A DNA stretch of 9,890 nt from Bacillota bacterium (GTDB lineage Bacteria > Bacillota > Clostridia > Lachnospirales > Lachnospiraceae). Position 1 is the first letter of the stretch. Each line of letters begins with the position of its first letter. Below, piece after piece: positions 1-6,532 of this stretch. The position numbers and the translations under genes were made by a program. The notes under the pieces are model-generated. The model had not been told where the DNA came from. It ran no database searches and worked only from the letters and a program-made list of their open reading frames with translations. The stretch spans positions 1 to 9,890 of the forward strand of contig JAEZUR010000143.1 of assembly GCA_023420935.1 (NCBI GenBank), given 5' to 3'.

Positions 1-16
1 CACCAAACGATACATA

Positions 17-922
17 CTACCTCTCCTTATCTTTAAACACTCTCTTTAAAAAAGCTTCTTCTATATCATAGATTTCTTCTGTCTCAAAATCTGCAAGACT
101 ATGTCTTGCATCCTTAATAAGGTGATACTCCACCCGATCAAGACCTGCCACTTGTTTAATTGCTGTTGCCAATGTCATACTTTGAAGAATCGGGATACAT
201 TGATCCTTATCTCCATGAAGAAATAGAAATGGCGGGCAATGTTTGTTGACATAAGTGTGAGGATCTGCTACTTTTACAAGTTCTGGCACCTCAGATGGCC
301 TTTTTCCACCAAATAATACTCCTTCCATGGAATCAGCTTCTCCCACCTCTTTAAACGTAGGTTCTAGTCCAAGTACATCCAGTTGCTCCTTAAGAATACT
401 TAAATTACTAGGGCAGTAGACCGCAATCACTGCTTGAACCTCACTGTTAACTTCTGTATTACCCCACGCTTCCTTATCTTCTAATGCATTACAGGATGAG
501 GAAATAGCACAGAGAGCTGCATAATGTGCTCCTGCAGATTCTCCCATTAATGCCACTTTATCAGCGTCTAAATGATACTTAGCTGCATGAGCCTTAACAA
601 AACGAATGGCCGCCTTAATTTCATCTATCTGAACGGGAAAAGCTTGTTGGTAACTGAGGGAATAGTTTATACTAACTACTGCATAACCCCTACGGTTTAA
701 GTTGAGCGCTGGTTCAAGTTTGTACGAACTTTTATCTCCAAAGAACCACCCACCACCATATATATCTATAACAACAGGATATGGTTTCTCTCCTTCATTT
801 GGAAGGTATATATCCAATCGCCTTCTTTCACTCCCTCTAGCATACTGAATATCAAGAAATTTTCTTTTAATATATTCTGTTTTAGCTGGTATTGGTATTC
901 TCTTTTCTTCTATAAACTTCAT
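17..922 (-). CDS. Alpha/beta hydrolase, probable carboxylesterase (BD-FAE / HSL-like)
   Basis: Predicted cytoplasmic serine esterase of 301 residues, with no signal peptide. Seen in the sequence: an oxyanion-hole motif YGGGW (residues 55-59), the nucleophile elbow GESAG with Ser129, a probable acid Asp240 in HGDKD, and a probable catalytic His274 in DARHS. This order and spacing fit the esterase/lipase branch of alpha/beta hydrolases. A Tyr takes the first place of the usual HGGG motif, as in enzymes annotated as bifunctional feruloyl/acetyl-xylan esterases (family knowledge), so an ester-bearing plant or small-molecule substrate is plausible but unproven. Start choice: the ATG at 922 has AAAGGGG about 5 bases upstream. 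An in-frame TTG at 943 would add seven residues, but they are encoded by that SD itself. The gene has its own promoter near 982 and no visible operon partner. The gene ends 16 bases inside the window edge, so no terminator can be seen. Confidence 0.9.
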   Translation of the reverse strand: MKFIEEKRIPIPAKTEYIKRKFLDIQYARGSERRRLDIYLPNEGEKPYPVVIDIYGGGWFFGDKSSYKLEPALNLNRRGYAVVSINYSLSYQQAFPVQIDEIKAAIRFVKAHAAKYHLDADKVALMGESAGAHYAALCAISSSCNALEDKEAWGNTEVNSEVQAVIAVYCPSNLSILKEQLDVLGLEPTFKEVGEADSMEGVLFGGKRPSEVPELVKVADPHTYVNKHCPPFLFLHGDKDQCIPILQSMTLATAIKQVAGLDRVEYHLIKDARHSLADFETEEIYDIEEAFLKRVFKDKER

Positions 923-981
923 GTTTTCCCCTTTCGTATCCAACGAAACGACAAGCTATAGTTTGCTAATTTCTAGTTATA

Positions 982-987
982 ATTATA
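982..987 (-). promoter_or_regulatory. Extended -10 promoter of the esterase gene
   Basis: On the minus strand the sequence reads TGCTATAAT, a perfect extended -10 (TG-n-TATAAT). The predicted transcription start is near 975, giving a leader of about 50 bases. No good -35 box lies 17 bases upstream (TACTAT), which is tolerable with an extended -10. It lies downstream of the yerC terminator, so the esterase is probably transcribed independently. Confidence 0.6.
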
Positions 988-1082
988 GCATACACCTATT
1001 AAACATAGTATATGAGTGTGAGTAAAGGAGTAAAAATGAATACTTTTCATAAGTTTAGTACCTAGCGTTAACAGGTTGCATG

Positions 1083-1114
1083 AATAAAAAAAGCAGCCCT
1101 TATTAGGCTGCCCT
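1083..1114 (-). terminator. Rho-independent terminator after yerC
   Basis: On the minus strand GCAGCC (1111-1106) pairs with GGCTGC (1098-1093) across a 7-base loop. Seven consecutive T residues (1092-1086) follow. It begins about 28 bases past the yerC stop codon. It separates the regulator from the downstream esterase gene. Confidence 0.88.
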
Positions 1115-1138
1115 TCTTTCTTGCTTATTCTTTATTAC

Positions 1139-1444
1139 TTATTCTTTAATCTCTTCTTTTTCATCAATACGTTCGAATACCATATCGTATCCATCATTTC
1201 CATAGTTTAAAGATCGATTTACACGACTAATCGTAGCTGTTGAAGCTCCGGTCTTTTCTGCAATCTCAAGATATGTTTTATGCTCTCTTAACATTCTTGC
1301 AACTTCAAATCGTTGAGAAAGTGACAATAATTCATTAATCGTACAAATATCTTCAAAAAAAACATAACATTCTTCTGGATTCTTTAAACTAAGTATTGCT
1401 TGAAATAAATAATCAACCGCTGGGGTTTTAATTTTCTTATTCAT
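1139..1444 (-). CDS. yerC: YerC/YecD family TrpR-like DNA-binding protein
   Basis: A 101-residue protein that closely resembles Bacillus YerC, recalled from knowledge of the family. Shared blocks are the segment ILSLKNPEECYVFFEDICT (18-35), QRFEVARMLREHKTY (44-58) and GASTATISRVNRSLNYGND (66-84). The fold is a TrpR-like helix-turn-helix: residues 57-66 form the first helix of the motif and ASTATISRVNRSL (67-79) the recognition helix. The expected role is sequence-specific DNA binding as a dimer. Its ligand and targets are not clear from sequence, and it need not respond to tryptophan. The start is the ATG at 1444, with AAGGAG about 9 bases upstream. A TTG at 1465 would overlap that SD and is less likely. 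It has its own promoter, with a palindrome on the -10 box suggesting possible autoregulation, and its own terminator. It sits near pcrA, as in Bacillus subtilis. Confidence 0.92.
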   Translation of the reverse strand: MNKKIKTPAVDYLFQAILSLKNPEECYVFFEDICTINELLSLSQRFEVARMLREHKTYLEIAEKTGASTATISRVNRSLNYGNDGYDMVFERIDEKEEIKE

Positions 1445-1498
1445 TGTACTCCGCTCCTTGTCCAATTGGGTAACCCAATCATCTCAGTTTACAGCACA

Positions 1499-1527
1499 AT
1501 TTTATCACGATAAAGTTTTAAAGTCTA
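1499..1527 (-). promoter_or_regulatory. yerC promoter
   Basis: On the minus strand TAGACT (1527-1522) is followed after exactly 17 bases by TAAAAT (1504-1499), preceded by TG one base away (extended -10). The predicted start is near 1492, leaving a leader of about 48 bases. The promoter lies in the 125-base gap below the PHP phosphatase stop codon. No terminator was seen in that gap, so some read-through from the phosphatase gene is also possible. Confidence 0.6.
1501..1514. repeat. Perfect palindrome over the yerC -10 box (candidate operator)
   Basis: TTTATC and GATAAA form a perfect 6-bp inverted repeat around a two-base centre (AC). The repeat overlaps the predicted -10 hexamer of the yerC promoter. 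The position is right for a repressor site. Binding by YerC itself is inference only. Confidence 0.4.
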
Positions 1528-1569
1528 GCAATTTTTTTCTTTGTAAGTCAAATGAATATTTATACAATT

Positions 1570-2283
1570 CTATTTCAATCCAAGGTATGTTTTAAATCTC
1601 TCAACTGAAGTATTTAGGATCAGTTCTTCTGGGAACTGGGCAAGATCTAAAAGCTCTTTTATATAGCAGAAATTCCCTACATCATCTGCTACATGTGCAT
1701 CACTACCAAGTGTCACTGGTACTTGGTATTCTTTACACAGTTCAAGCAAAGTAAGTACATTTTCCCTAGAATTCATTCGAAAACCTTTCGGATTAAGGGA
1801 ACTATTATTAATCTCCAATGCAACCTTATGCTCTTTGGCTGCTTTCACCAGACGGGGATAATCAACTGGAAACCTACTATCATCTGCATGGCCTATGATA
1901 CGCACTGCTTTATTCTTCATGGCACCTAGATAGGCGTTGGTATTCTCTTCCATGGTACCTGCTTTGATACATGGTAGATGCAGACTCGCAATTGCAATAT
2001 CAAGGTTAGATAACCCGTATTCATCCATATCTACGGTTCCGTTATAATCTATGATATTTAACTCTGCTCCCATAAGTAATTCAACGCCTTGTTGGACTCT
2101 TCGAATAACTCTAAAATTATGAAAATAGAATTCACCGCAAGTTCCTGGCATTGCTGTTGCATGTTCCGTAATTGCTAATAACTCTAGATTCTGATTCTTT
2201 GCTTCTTGTACCATTTCACTTATGGTACTATACGCATGCCCACTGGCAATGGTATGAGTGTGGGTATCTAATACAAATTTCAT
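1570..2283 (-). CDS. PHP-domain phosphatase, YcdX family
   Basis: A 237-residue cytoplasmic metal-dependent phosphoesterase of the polymerase-and-histidinol-phosphatase (PHP) superfamily. The ligands expected for a trinuclear metal site are visible in order: His8 and His10 in DTHTHT, His16 in ASGHAYST, Glu40-His41 in ITEHA, Glu74 in GAELN, His102 in SLH, His132 in GHADD, and Asp195 and His197 in GSDAH. The full length and motif spacing match the YcdX-like subgroup rather than histidinol phosphatase HisK or polymerase-linked PHP domains. The natural substrate is unknown; YcdX-type enzymes are generally phosphatases. The ATG at 2283 is the only sensible start, because the DTHTHT motif follows it directly. 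The nearest good SD (GGAGG) is about 19 bases away, which is unusually far. It is divergent from pcrA and upstream of yerC on the same strand. Confidence 0.9.
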   Translation of the reverse strand: MKFVLDTHTHTIASGHAYSTISEMVQEAKNQNLELLAITEHATAMPGTCGEFYFHNFRVIRRVQQGVELLMGAELNIIDYNGTVDMDEYGLSNLDIAIASLHLPCIKAGTMEENTNAYLGAMKNKAVRIIGHADDSRFPVDYPRLVKAAKEHKVALEINNSSLNPKGFRMNSRENVLTLLELCKEYQVPVTLGSDAHVADDVGNFCYIKELLDLAQFPEELILNTSVERFKTYLGLK

Positions 2284-2383
2284 ATATACAAACTTGAGCT
2301 TACCTCCAAAATTACATGAATTTCAGACTTCCAGCACAAGTTTTTTCACTTCCTTCCAAGTTAAACTTTATATCATATTTTTA

Positions 2384-2413
2384 ATTATAGAGGATATGGA
2401 TTCGAAATAGCAA
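2384..2413 (-). promoter_or_regulatory. Promoter of the PHP phosphatase gene
   Basis: On the minus strand TTGCTA (2413-2408) is followed after 18 bases by a perfect TATAAT (2389-2384). The predicted start near 2377 gives a leader of roughly 94 bases, long for this window. Confidence 0.6.
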
Positions 2414-2516
2414 GGGTTAATTTTTGATTTTACGATAGTTTAACATAGATTTCATACCAAAATCTGCTTATTCTACAGCATATATTTCCACCTAATCACT
2501 TTTCCATAATATCGTA

Positions 2517-2545
2517 TTGTATCTACTATTCTAAAATGCTATAAT
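2517..2545 (+). promoter_or_regulatory. pcrA promoter
   Basis: TTGTAT (2517-2522), a 17-base spacer and TATAAT (2540-2545) preceded by TGC form an extended -10 promoter. The predicted start is near 2552, leaving a leader of about 76 bases. The element closely matches the chemoreceptor promoter at 7703-7731. Confidence 0.7.
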
Positions 2546-2627
2546 AAACATACGTTTGCAATTTTGATTAAAAACAAATGATTCCTATAGATAATACAAT
2601 AACAGATATAAAAGAAAGAGGTACAAC

Positions 2628-5015
2628 ATGAACATCTTTGAAGGATTGAACCCACAGCAGCAAGAAGCTGTTAAACACAATAAAGGACCACTGCTGCTTC
2701 TAGCAGGTGCAGGGTCTGGTAAGACAAGAGTATTAACTCATCGAATTGCATATCTAATCGATGAATGTGATGTAAATCCATTTAATATCCTTGCATTAAC
2801 CTTTACCAATAAAGCGGCTGCTGAAATGCGGGAGCGTGTTGATAAAATTGTTGGTTATGGTTCAGAGAATATCTGGGTTAGTACGTTCCACTCAACCTGT
2901 GTACGAATCCTTCGTCGTTACATTGAAGCACTTGGTTATGACCGTAGTTTTACCATCTACGACTCAGATGATCAAAAGACGCTTATGAGAGATATCTGTA
3001 AGCATCTTGATATTGATACCAAGCGCATGAAAGAGCGAACACTCCTTTCTGTCATATCCAAAGCCAAAGATGAATTGGTGACACCAGAAGCATTTGCGCT
3101 TACCGTGCATGGTGATTTTGTAAGAGAAAAATATTCCCAGGTATATACCGAATATCAGAAACGCTTAAAGAGCAATAATGCATTGGATTTTGATGATCTT
3201 ATCTGCAAAACGGTAGAGTTATTCCAGAATAATACGGACATATTAGAATATTACCAGAGACGATTTAAGTACATTATGGTAGATGAATATCAAGATACCA
3301 ATACAGCTCAGTTTAAATTAATCAGTATAATGGCTTCCACAAGAAATGAACAGAACGAGATCGAACACAACCTCTGCGTTGTTGGTGATGATGACCAGTC
3401 TATCTACAAATTCCGTGGAGCTAATATTTATAATATACTAAACTTTGAAACCCAATATCCAGATGCCAAAGTTATCAAATTAGAGCAAAATTATCGTTCT
3501 ACCAAAAATATTTTACAGGCTGCCAACGAAGTCATTCAAAATAATACGGAACGTAAAGACAAGGCTCTTTGGACCGATAATGAAGATGGTGATCCAATCT
3601 ACTTTACTCAATTTGATACGGAGTATTATGAAGCAGAACATGTGGTAAGTGATATTCGAAATGCTGTGGATAAATATGGAGCTGATTATAATGAGTTTGC
3701 TATTCTCTACAGAACCAATGCACAATCTCGTATCTTTGAGGAGAAGCTAGTTCGAGCGAATATTCCTTACAAAATAGTTGGTGCAGTTAACTTCTATCAG
3801 CGTAAAGAAATTAAAGATTTACTCTGCTATCTGAAAACCATCGACAATGGTTCTGATGATATAGCGGTAAAACGAATTATTAATGTTCCAAGACGTGGTA
3901 TCGGACTTACAACCATTGACCGCGTCAGTGATCATGCCCTAGGAAATGATATTAGTTTTTATGAATCTCTAAAACGTGCAGAATATATACCAGGACTTGG
4001 ACGAGGTACTGCCAAGATTAGTCCATTTATCAGTCTGATTGAAGTCCTTAAGTCTAAATTAATGAATCCTTCCTATTCACTTGAAGACCTTATTCGAGAA
4101 ATTATTGACGCAACTGGATATGTAAGAGATCTAGAGGCTGAAGACACAGAAGAAGCCAAAGGAAGAATTGAGAATATTGACGAATTAATTAATAAAGTAG
4201 TTGCTTATCAAGAAACTGCAGAAGAACCAACCTTAAGCGGTTTCTTAGAAGAAGTTGCACTTGTTGCTGATATTGATAACTTAAACGAAAGTAATAACGT
4301 TGTTGTTCTTATGACATTACATAGTGCCAAAGGCTTAGAATTTCCATATGTTTATATGTGTGGTATGGAGGATGGCATCTTCCCTGGATATATGTCAATC
4401 ACTTCGGATGATCAAACTGAGATTGAAGAAGAAAGACGGCTTTGCTATGTAGGTATCACACGAGCTATGAAAAAGCTTTCATTAAGTGCAGCTAGACAAC
4501 GTATGCAACATGGTGAAACACAATTTAATAAACCATCCAGATTTATCTACGAGATACCAAGATATTTGTTAAAACAAAGCTCTGATTCATTACAGCCTCG
4601 TTTTCCAAGAAGTATTGACGACGATACACAAACCGTTTCCTTTAAGACCAAATCATATGGTACGGATCTTCGTAGCGGTTCTACTTCTTCTACGTATAAA
4701 TCACCTGGTCCTCGTAATAATAGTAGCAATCCTTTTGCCAACAACCCATTGATTCAAAAGGGATTCTCCAATAATCGTACTATGAGTAACACTGCGTTTG
4801 ATAAATCTTACTCTACGCTGAAAGCAATTACTTCCACAGGAACATCGGTAAAACCATCCTATGAAGTTGGTGATACCGTTTCTCATATAAAATTTGGAAC
4901 TGGTGTGGTTTCGAAAATTGATCAAATTAGCAATGATTATGAGGTTACCGTAGAATTTTTGACAGCAGGTACCAAAAAAATGAAGGCATCCTTCGCGAAA
5001 TTAAATAAAGCATAA
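2628..5015 (+). CDS. pcrA: ATP-dependent DNA helicase PcrA (UvrD/Rep superfamily 1)
   Basis: A 795-residue 3'-to-5' DNA helicase. In Gram-positive bacteria it acts in nucleotide-excision repair, plasmid rolling-circle replication and removal of RecA from DNA (family knowledge). All superfamily 1A motifs are intact: Q motif LNPQQQEAV (7-15), Walker A GAGSGKT (27-33), motif II VDEYQD (218-223), motif III GDDDQSIYKFRGA (253-265), motif IV QNYRST (287-292), motif V TLHSAKGLEF (563-572) and motif VI ERRLCYVGITRA (602-613). A Ser/Thr/Asn-rich linker (about 650-740) leads to a C-terminal Tudor-like domain with VGDTVSHIKFGTGVV (747-761), the RNA-polymerase-binding module of PcrA/UvrD. This full architecture favours PcrA over Rep or AddA. 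The SD AAAGAGG lies 6 bases before the ATG. ligA and pcrB, common partners in Bacillus, are not adjacent. No strong terminator follows. Confidence 0.97.
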   Translation: MNIFEGLNPQQQEAVKHNKGPLLLLAGAGSGKTRVLTHRIAYLIDECDVNPFNILALTFTNKAAAEMRERVDKIVGYGSENIWVSTFHSTCVRILRRYIEALGYDRSFTIYDSDDQKTLMRDICKHLDIDTKRMKERTLLSVISKAKDELVTPEAFALTVHGDFVREKYSQVYTEYQKRLKSNNALDFDDLICKTVELFQNNTDILEYYQRRFKYIMVDEYQDTNTAQFKLISIMASTRNEQNEIEHNLCVVGDDDQSIYKFRGANIYNILNFETQYPDAKVIKLEQNYRSTKNILQAANEVIQNNTERKDKALWTDNEDGDPIYFTQFDTEYYEAEHVVSDIRNAVDKYGADYNEFAILYRTNAQSRIFEEKLVRANIPYKIVGAVNFYQRKEIKDLLCYLKTIDNGSDDIAVKRIINVPRRGIGLTTIDRVSDHALGNDISFYESLKRAEYIPGLGRGTAKISPFISLIEVLKSKLMNPSYSLEDLIREIIDATGYVRDLEAEDTEEAKGRIENIDELINKVVAYQETAEEPTLSGFLEEVALVADIDNLNESNNVVVLMTLHSAKGLEFPYVYMCGMEDGIFPGYMSITSDDQTEIEEERRLCYVGITRAMKKLSLSAARQRMQHGETQFNKPSRFIYEIPRYLLKQSSDSLQPRFPRSIDDDTQTVSFKTKSYGTDLRSGSTSSTYKSPGPRNNSSNPFANNPLIQKGFSNNRTMSNTAFDKSYSTLKAITSTGTSVKPSYEVGDTVSHIKFGTGVVSKIDQISNDYEVTVEFLTAGTKKMKASFAKLNKA

Positions 5016-5066
5016 TCTCAATAAATTATGTTTTTCTATAAAAATATAGTAAAATAATACATTCGG

Positions 5067-5075
5067 TGGTATAAT
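5067..5075 (+). promoter_or_regulatory. Extended -10 promoter of the small membrane protein gene
   Basis: TGGTATAAT is a perfect extended -10 (TG-n-TATAAT). No good -35 box stands 17 bases upstream. The expected transcription start is near 5082. That would leave the in-frame ATG codons at 5077 and 5080 upstream of, or at, the start point, and favours the TTG at 5113 as the start codon. Confidence 0.5.
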
Positions 5076-5112
5076 AATGATGTATTATTTGAAAAGAAAG
5101 GGTGTGTTACAT

Positions 5113-5391
5113 TTGAACAATAAGCTCGAAGAAATATTAAATGTTGCAAAACTAAATGAACTCCTTCACAGAAAACAAATTGAAGAGGAAAAGAAATCAA
5201 CACTCATTTGGGTTTTAGCAATTATCGGTGCTGTAGCTGCGGTAGCTGCAATCGCTTATGCAGTTTATAAGTATTTTACACCGGATTATTTAGAAGATTT
5301 TGATGATGATTTTGACGATGATTTTGATGATGATTTTGATGATGATGATGAATTAGAAACTCCAGTTGCAGACGTAAAAGAAGAATTATAA
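5113..5391 (+). CDS. Small single-pass membrane protein with acidic DFDD repeats
   Basis: I do not recognise a named family with confidence; the same overall pattern seems common in Lachnospiraceae. The product has 92 residues. A polar N-terminal segment (1-29, NKLEEILNVAKLNELLHRK, probably amphipathic and possibly coiled coil) is followed by one Ala/Ile/Val-rich membrane span (about 30-54, IWVLAIIGAVAAVAAIAYAV). The tail is strongly acidic, with four DFDD units from residue 62, then ETPVADVKEEL. The basic residues before the span and the acidic ones after it suggest N-in/C-out topology, but this is inference. There is no cleavable signal or lipobox. Start: the TTG at 5113 has AAAGGG about 10 bases upstream. 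Two ATG codons at 5077 and 5080 are in frame but coincide with a promoter and have only a weak GGTGG. It lies 97 bases after pcrA and ends in a strong terminator. Confidence 0.75.
   Translation: MNNKLEEILNVAKLNELLHRKQIEEEKKSTLIWVLAIIGAVAAVAAIAYAVYKYFTPDYLEDFDDDFDDDFDDDFDDDDELETPVADVKEEL
5296..5343 (+). repeat. Tandem 12-bp repeat, four units, coding for DFDD
   Basis: Four consecutive copies of GATTTTGATGAT lie in frame. The second copy differs by one silent change (GAC for GAT). Each encodes Asp-Phe-Asp-Asp. Near-identity at the DNA level suggests recent expansion by slippage, so copy number may vary between strains. Confidence 0.92.
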
Positions 5392-5397
5392 TGTCAT

Positions 5398-5430
5398 AAG
5401 GAGCTGTCGATCATAGACAGCTCCTTTTTG
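5398..5430 (+). terminator. Rho-independent terminator after the small membrane protein gene
   Basis: GGAGCTGTC (5400-5408) pairs perfectly with GACAGCTCC (5416-5424) around a 7-base loop. Two flanking A-T pairs extend the stem, and the T run is at 5425-5429. It lies 8 bases past the stop codon. On the opposite strand the hairpin is not followed by a T run, so it serves the rightward gene only. Confidence 0.93.
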
Positions 5431-5480
5431 TATTACAATATTTTTTTACATTTTGGTTAACTGTAATGGAATATTCTTAA

Positions 5481-6473
5481 TTATTCTGCTGCTTTTTTTG
5501 CATAATCCGTATTAATTAAATCTTCATAAGGCACTTTTTCCGTTAATTCTCCAGCTTCTTCTAATATTTTTTGTAATAAAATGAAACTTTCTTCCTCAAA
5601 CACAGCATTTGCTTTCCAAGTATCTTGCTCGTAATATCTAGTTACGATATTGATTAATGCTTGTTTTTCTGTCTCAGGGAATTGAGGTGCAATAACTTCA
5701 GCAATCTCTTCTGGCGTATGTGAATTCACAAAATTCAAGCCTTTTTGAATGGCATTGGTAAATCCTTGAACTACTTCTGGATGCTCTGTTATATAGCTCT
5801 TCTTAGCAGAATAAGCCGTATATGGTACCATTCCACTCTCTACTCCGATAGAAGCGACTACTTTACCTTTTCCTTCCCGTTCCAGGGCTTCTGCTGCTGG
5901 CTCAAACTCGATGGTGTAGTCACCTTTTCCAGATGCAAATGCTTCTGCAGTTAAACCAAAATCAATATTTTGAATGATGGTTAAATCTTTCTTAGGATCA
6001 ATTCCTTGTTTCTTTAACACATATTCAAATACCATTTCAGGCATACCGCCTACTCTTCCACCAAGAACCGTCTTACCTTTCACGTTATCCCACTTGAAAT
6101 TCTCATTTACGTCTTTTGATACTAAAAAGTTTCCTGCACGTTGGGTTAACTGAGCAAAATTCACGGCATAATCTTCCGATCCCTGTACATAAACATAGAT
6201 TGACGCTTCGGAACCCATAAATCCAATATCACAATCACCAGCAAGTAATGCTGTCATTGTTTTGTCTGCTCCAAGGCCGTTTACTAATTCTACTTTCAAA
6301 CCTTCCTCTTCAAAATAACCTTTTTCCAGTGCAACATATTGTGGTGCATAGAAAATAGAATGTGCAACTTCATTTAAAGTAACAGGGGTTAAGTCGCTTT
6401 TTTTATTGCATCCGCCAAACAATAACCCAAACAATAAAGTAAAAATGATTACTCCAATTCCTTTTCTCCTCAT
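5481..6473 (-). CDS. ABC transporter substrate-binding lipoprotein (NMT1/SsuA-like)
   Basis: A 330-residue extracytoplasmic binding protein tethered by lipid. The N-terminus has Arg-Arg-Lys, a hydrophobic stretch and a lipobox-like FGGC with Cys22 as the probable lipidated residue; Phe at -3 is less usual than Leu. Mature-domain hallmarks of the NMT1/SsuA/TauA periplasmic-binding fold are HSIFYAPQYVALEKGYF (39-55), EEGLKVEL (56-63), the AGDCDIGFMGSEA segment (about 77-89) and a second-lobe segment GKGDYTIEFEP. Relatives bind aliphatic sulfonates, nitrate/bicarbonate or thiamine precursors; the sequence does not say which applies here. No permease or ATPase gene is adjacent, so it is an orphan in this window. 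Start: the ATG at 6473 has GGAGGA about 4 bases upstream; a TTG at 6485 would sit on that SD. It is divergent from the DUF2804 gene, and no thiamine riboswitch fits in the 129-base gap. Confidence 0.92.
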   Translation of the reverse strand: MRRKGIGVIIFTLLFGLLFGGCNKKSDLTPVTLNEVAHSIFYAPQYVALEKGYFEEEGLKVELVNGLGADKTMTALLAGDCDIGFMGSEASIYVYVQGSEDYAVNFAQLTQRAGNFLVSKDVNENFKWDNVKGKTVLGGRVGGMPEMVFEYVLKKQGIDPKKDLTIIQNIDFGLTAEAFASGKGDYTIEFEPAAEALEREGKGKVVASIGVESGMVPYTAYSAKKSYITEHPEVVQGFTNAIQKGLNFVNSHTPEEIAEVIAPQFPETEKQALINIVTRYYEQDTWKANAVFEEESFILLQKILEEAGELTEKVPYEDLINTDYAKKAAE

Positions 6474-6532
6474 AGCATCCTCCAACTAAGAACTTCTTTC
6501 TAACTATTAATATATTCTAATCTTTAAACTAT

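Larger units (their letters stand above)
2284..2627. other. Divergent promoter region between the PHP phosphatase gene and pcrA
   Basis: A 344-base AT-rich gap with no credible gene. It holds one leftward promoter (2384-2413), one rightward promoter (2517-2545), the distant SD of the phosphatase gene (GGAGG, 2307-2303 on the minus strand) and the pcrA SD (2615-2622). A short palindrome AAGTT-A-AACTT at 2358-2368 falls just after the predicted leftward start point. No riboswitch or terminator hairpin was recognised. Confidence 0.6.

Noticed and set aside
1693..1929. Open frame of 78 codons on the plus strand
   Set aside because: It lies wholly inside the well-supported PHP phosphatase gene on the other strand, has no SD and encodes a low-quality Cys/Phe/Ile-rich sequence.
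2283..2349. Eight-codon leader peptide (GTG AAA AAA CTT ... TGA) upstream of the PHP phosphatase
   Set aside because: Its SD would be too close to the GTG, it lacks regulatory codon runs or an attenuator hairpin, and such short frames are common by chance.
4547..4925. Two minus-strand open frames inside the end of pcrA
   Set aside because: They oppose the low-complexity linker and Tudor-like domain of pcrA, overlap each other and have no recognisable features. The 3513-3725 and 5745-5954 frames are rejected likewise.
5036..5050. Weak hairpin CTATA-AAAA-TATAG after pcrA as a terminator
   Set aside because: The stem is five AT-rich pairs with no T tract after it.
5430..5480. A terminator for the leftward binding-protein gene
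   Set aside because: No hairpin with a following T run is present on the minus strand. The strong hairpin at 5398-5430 has a T run only in the rightward direction.
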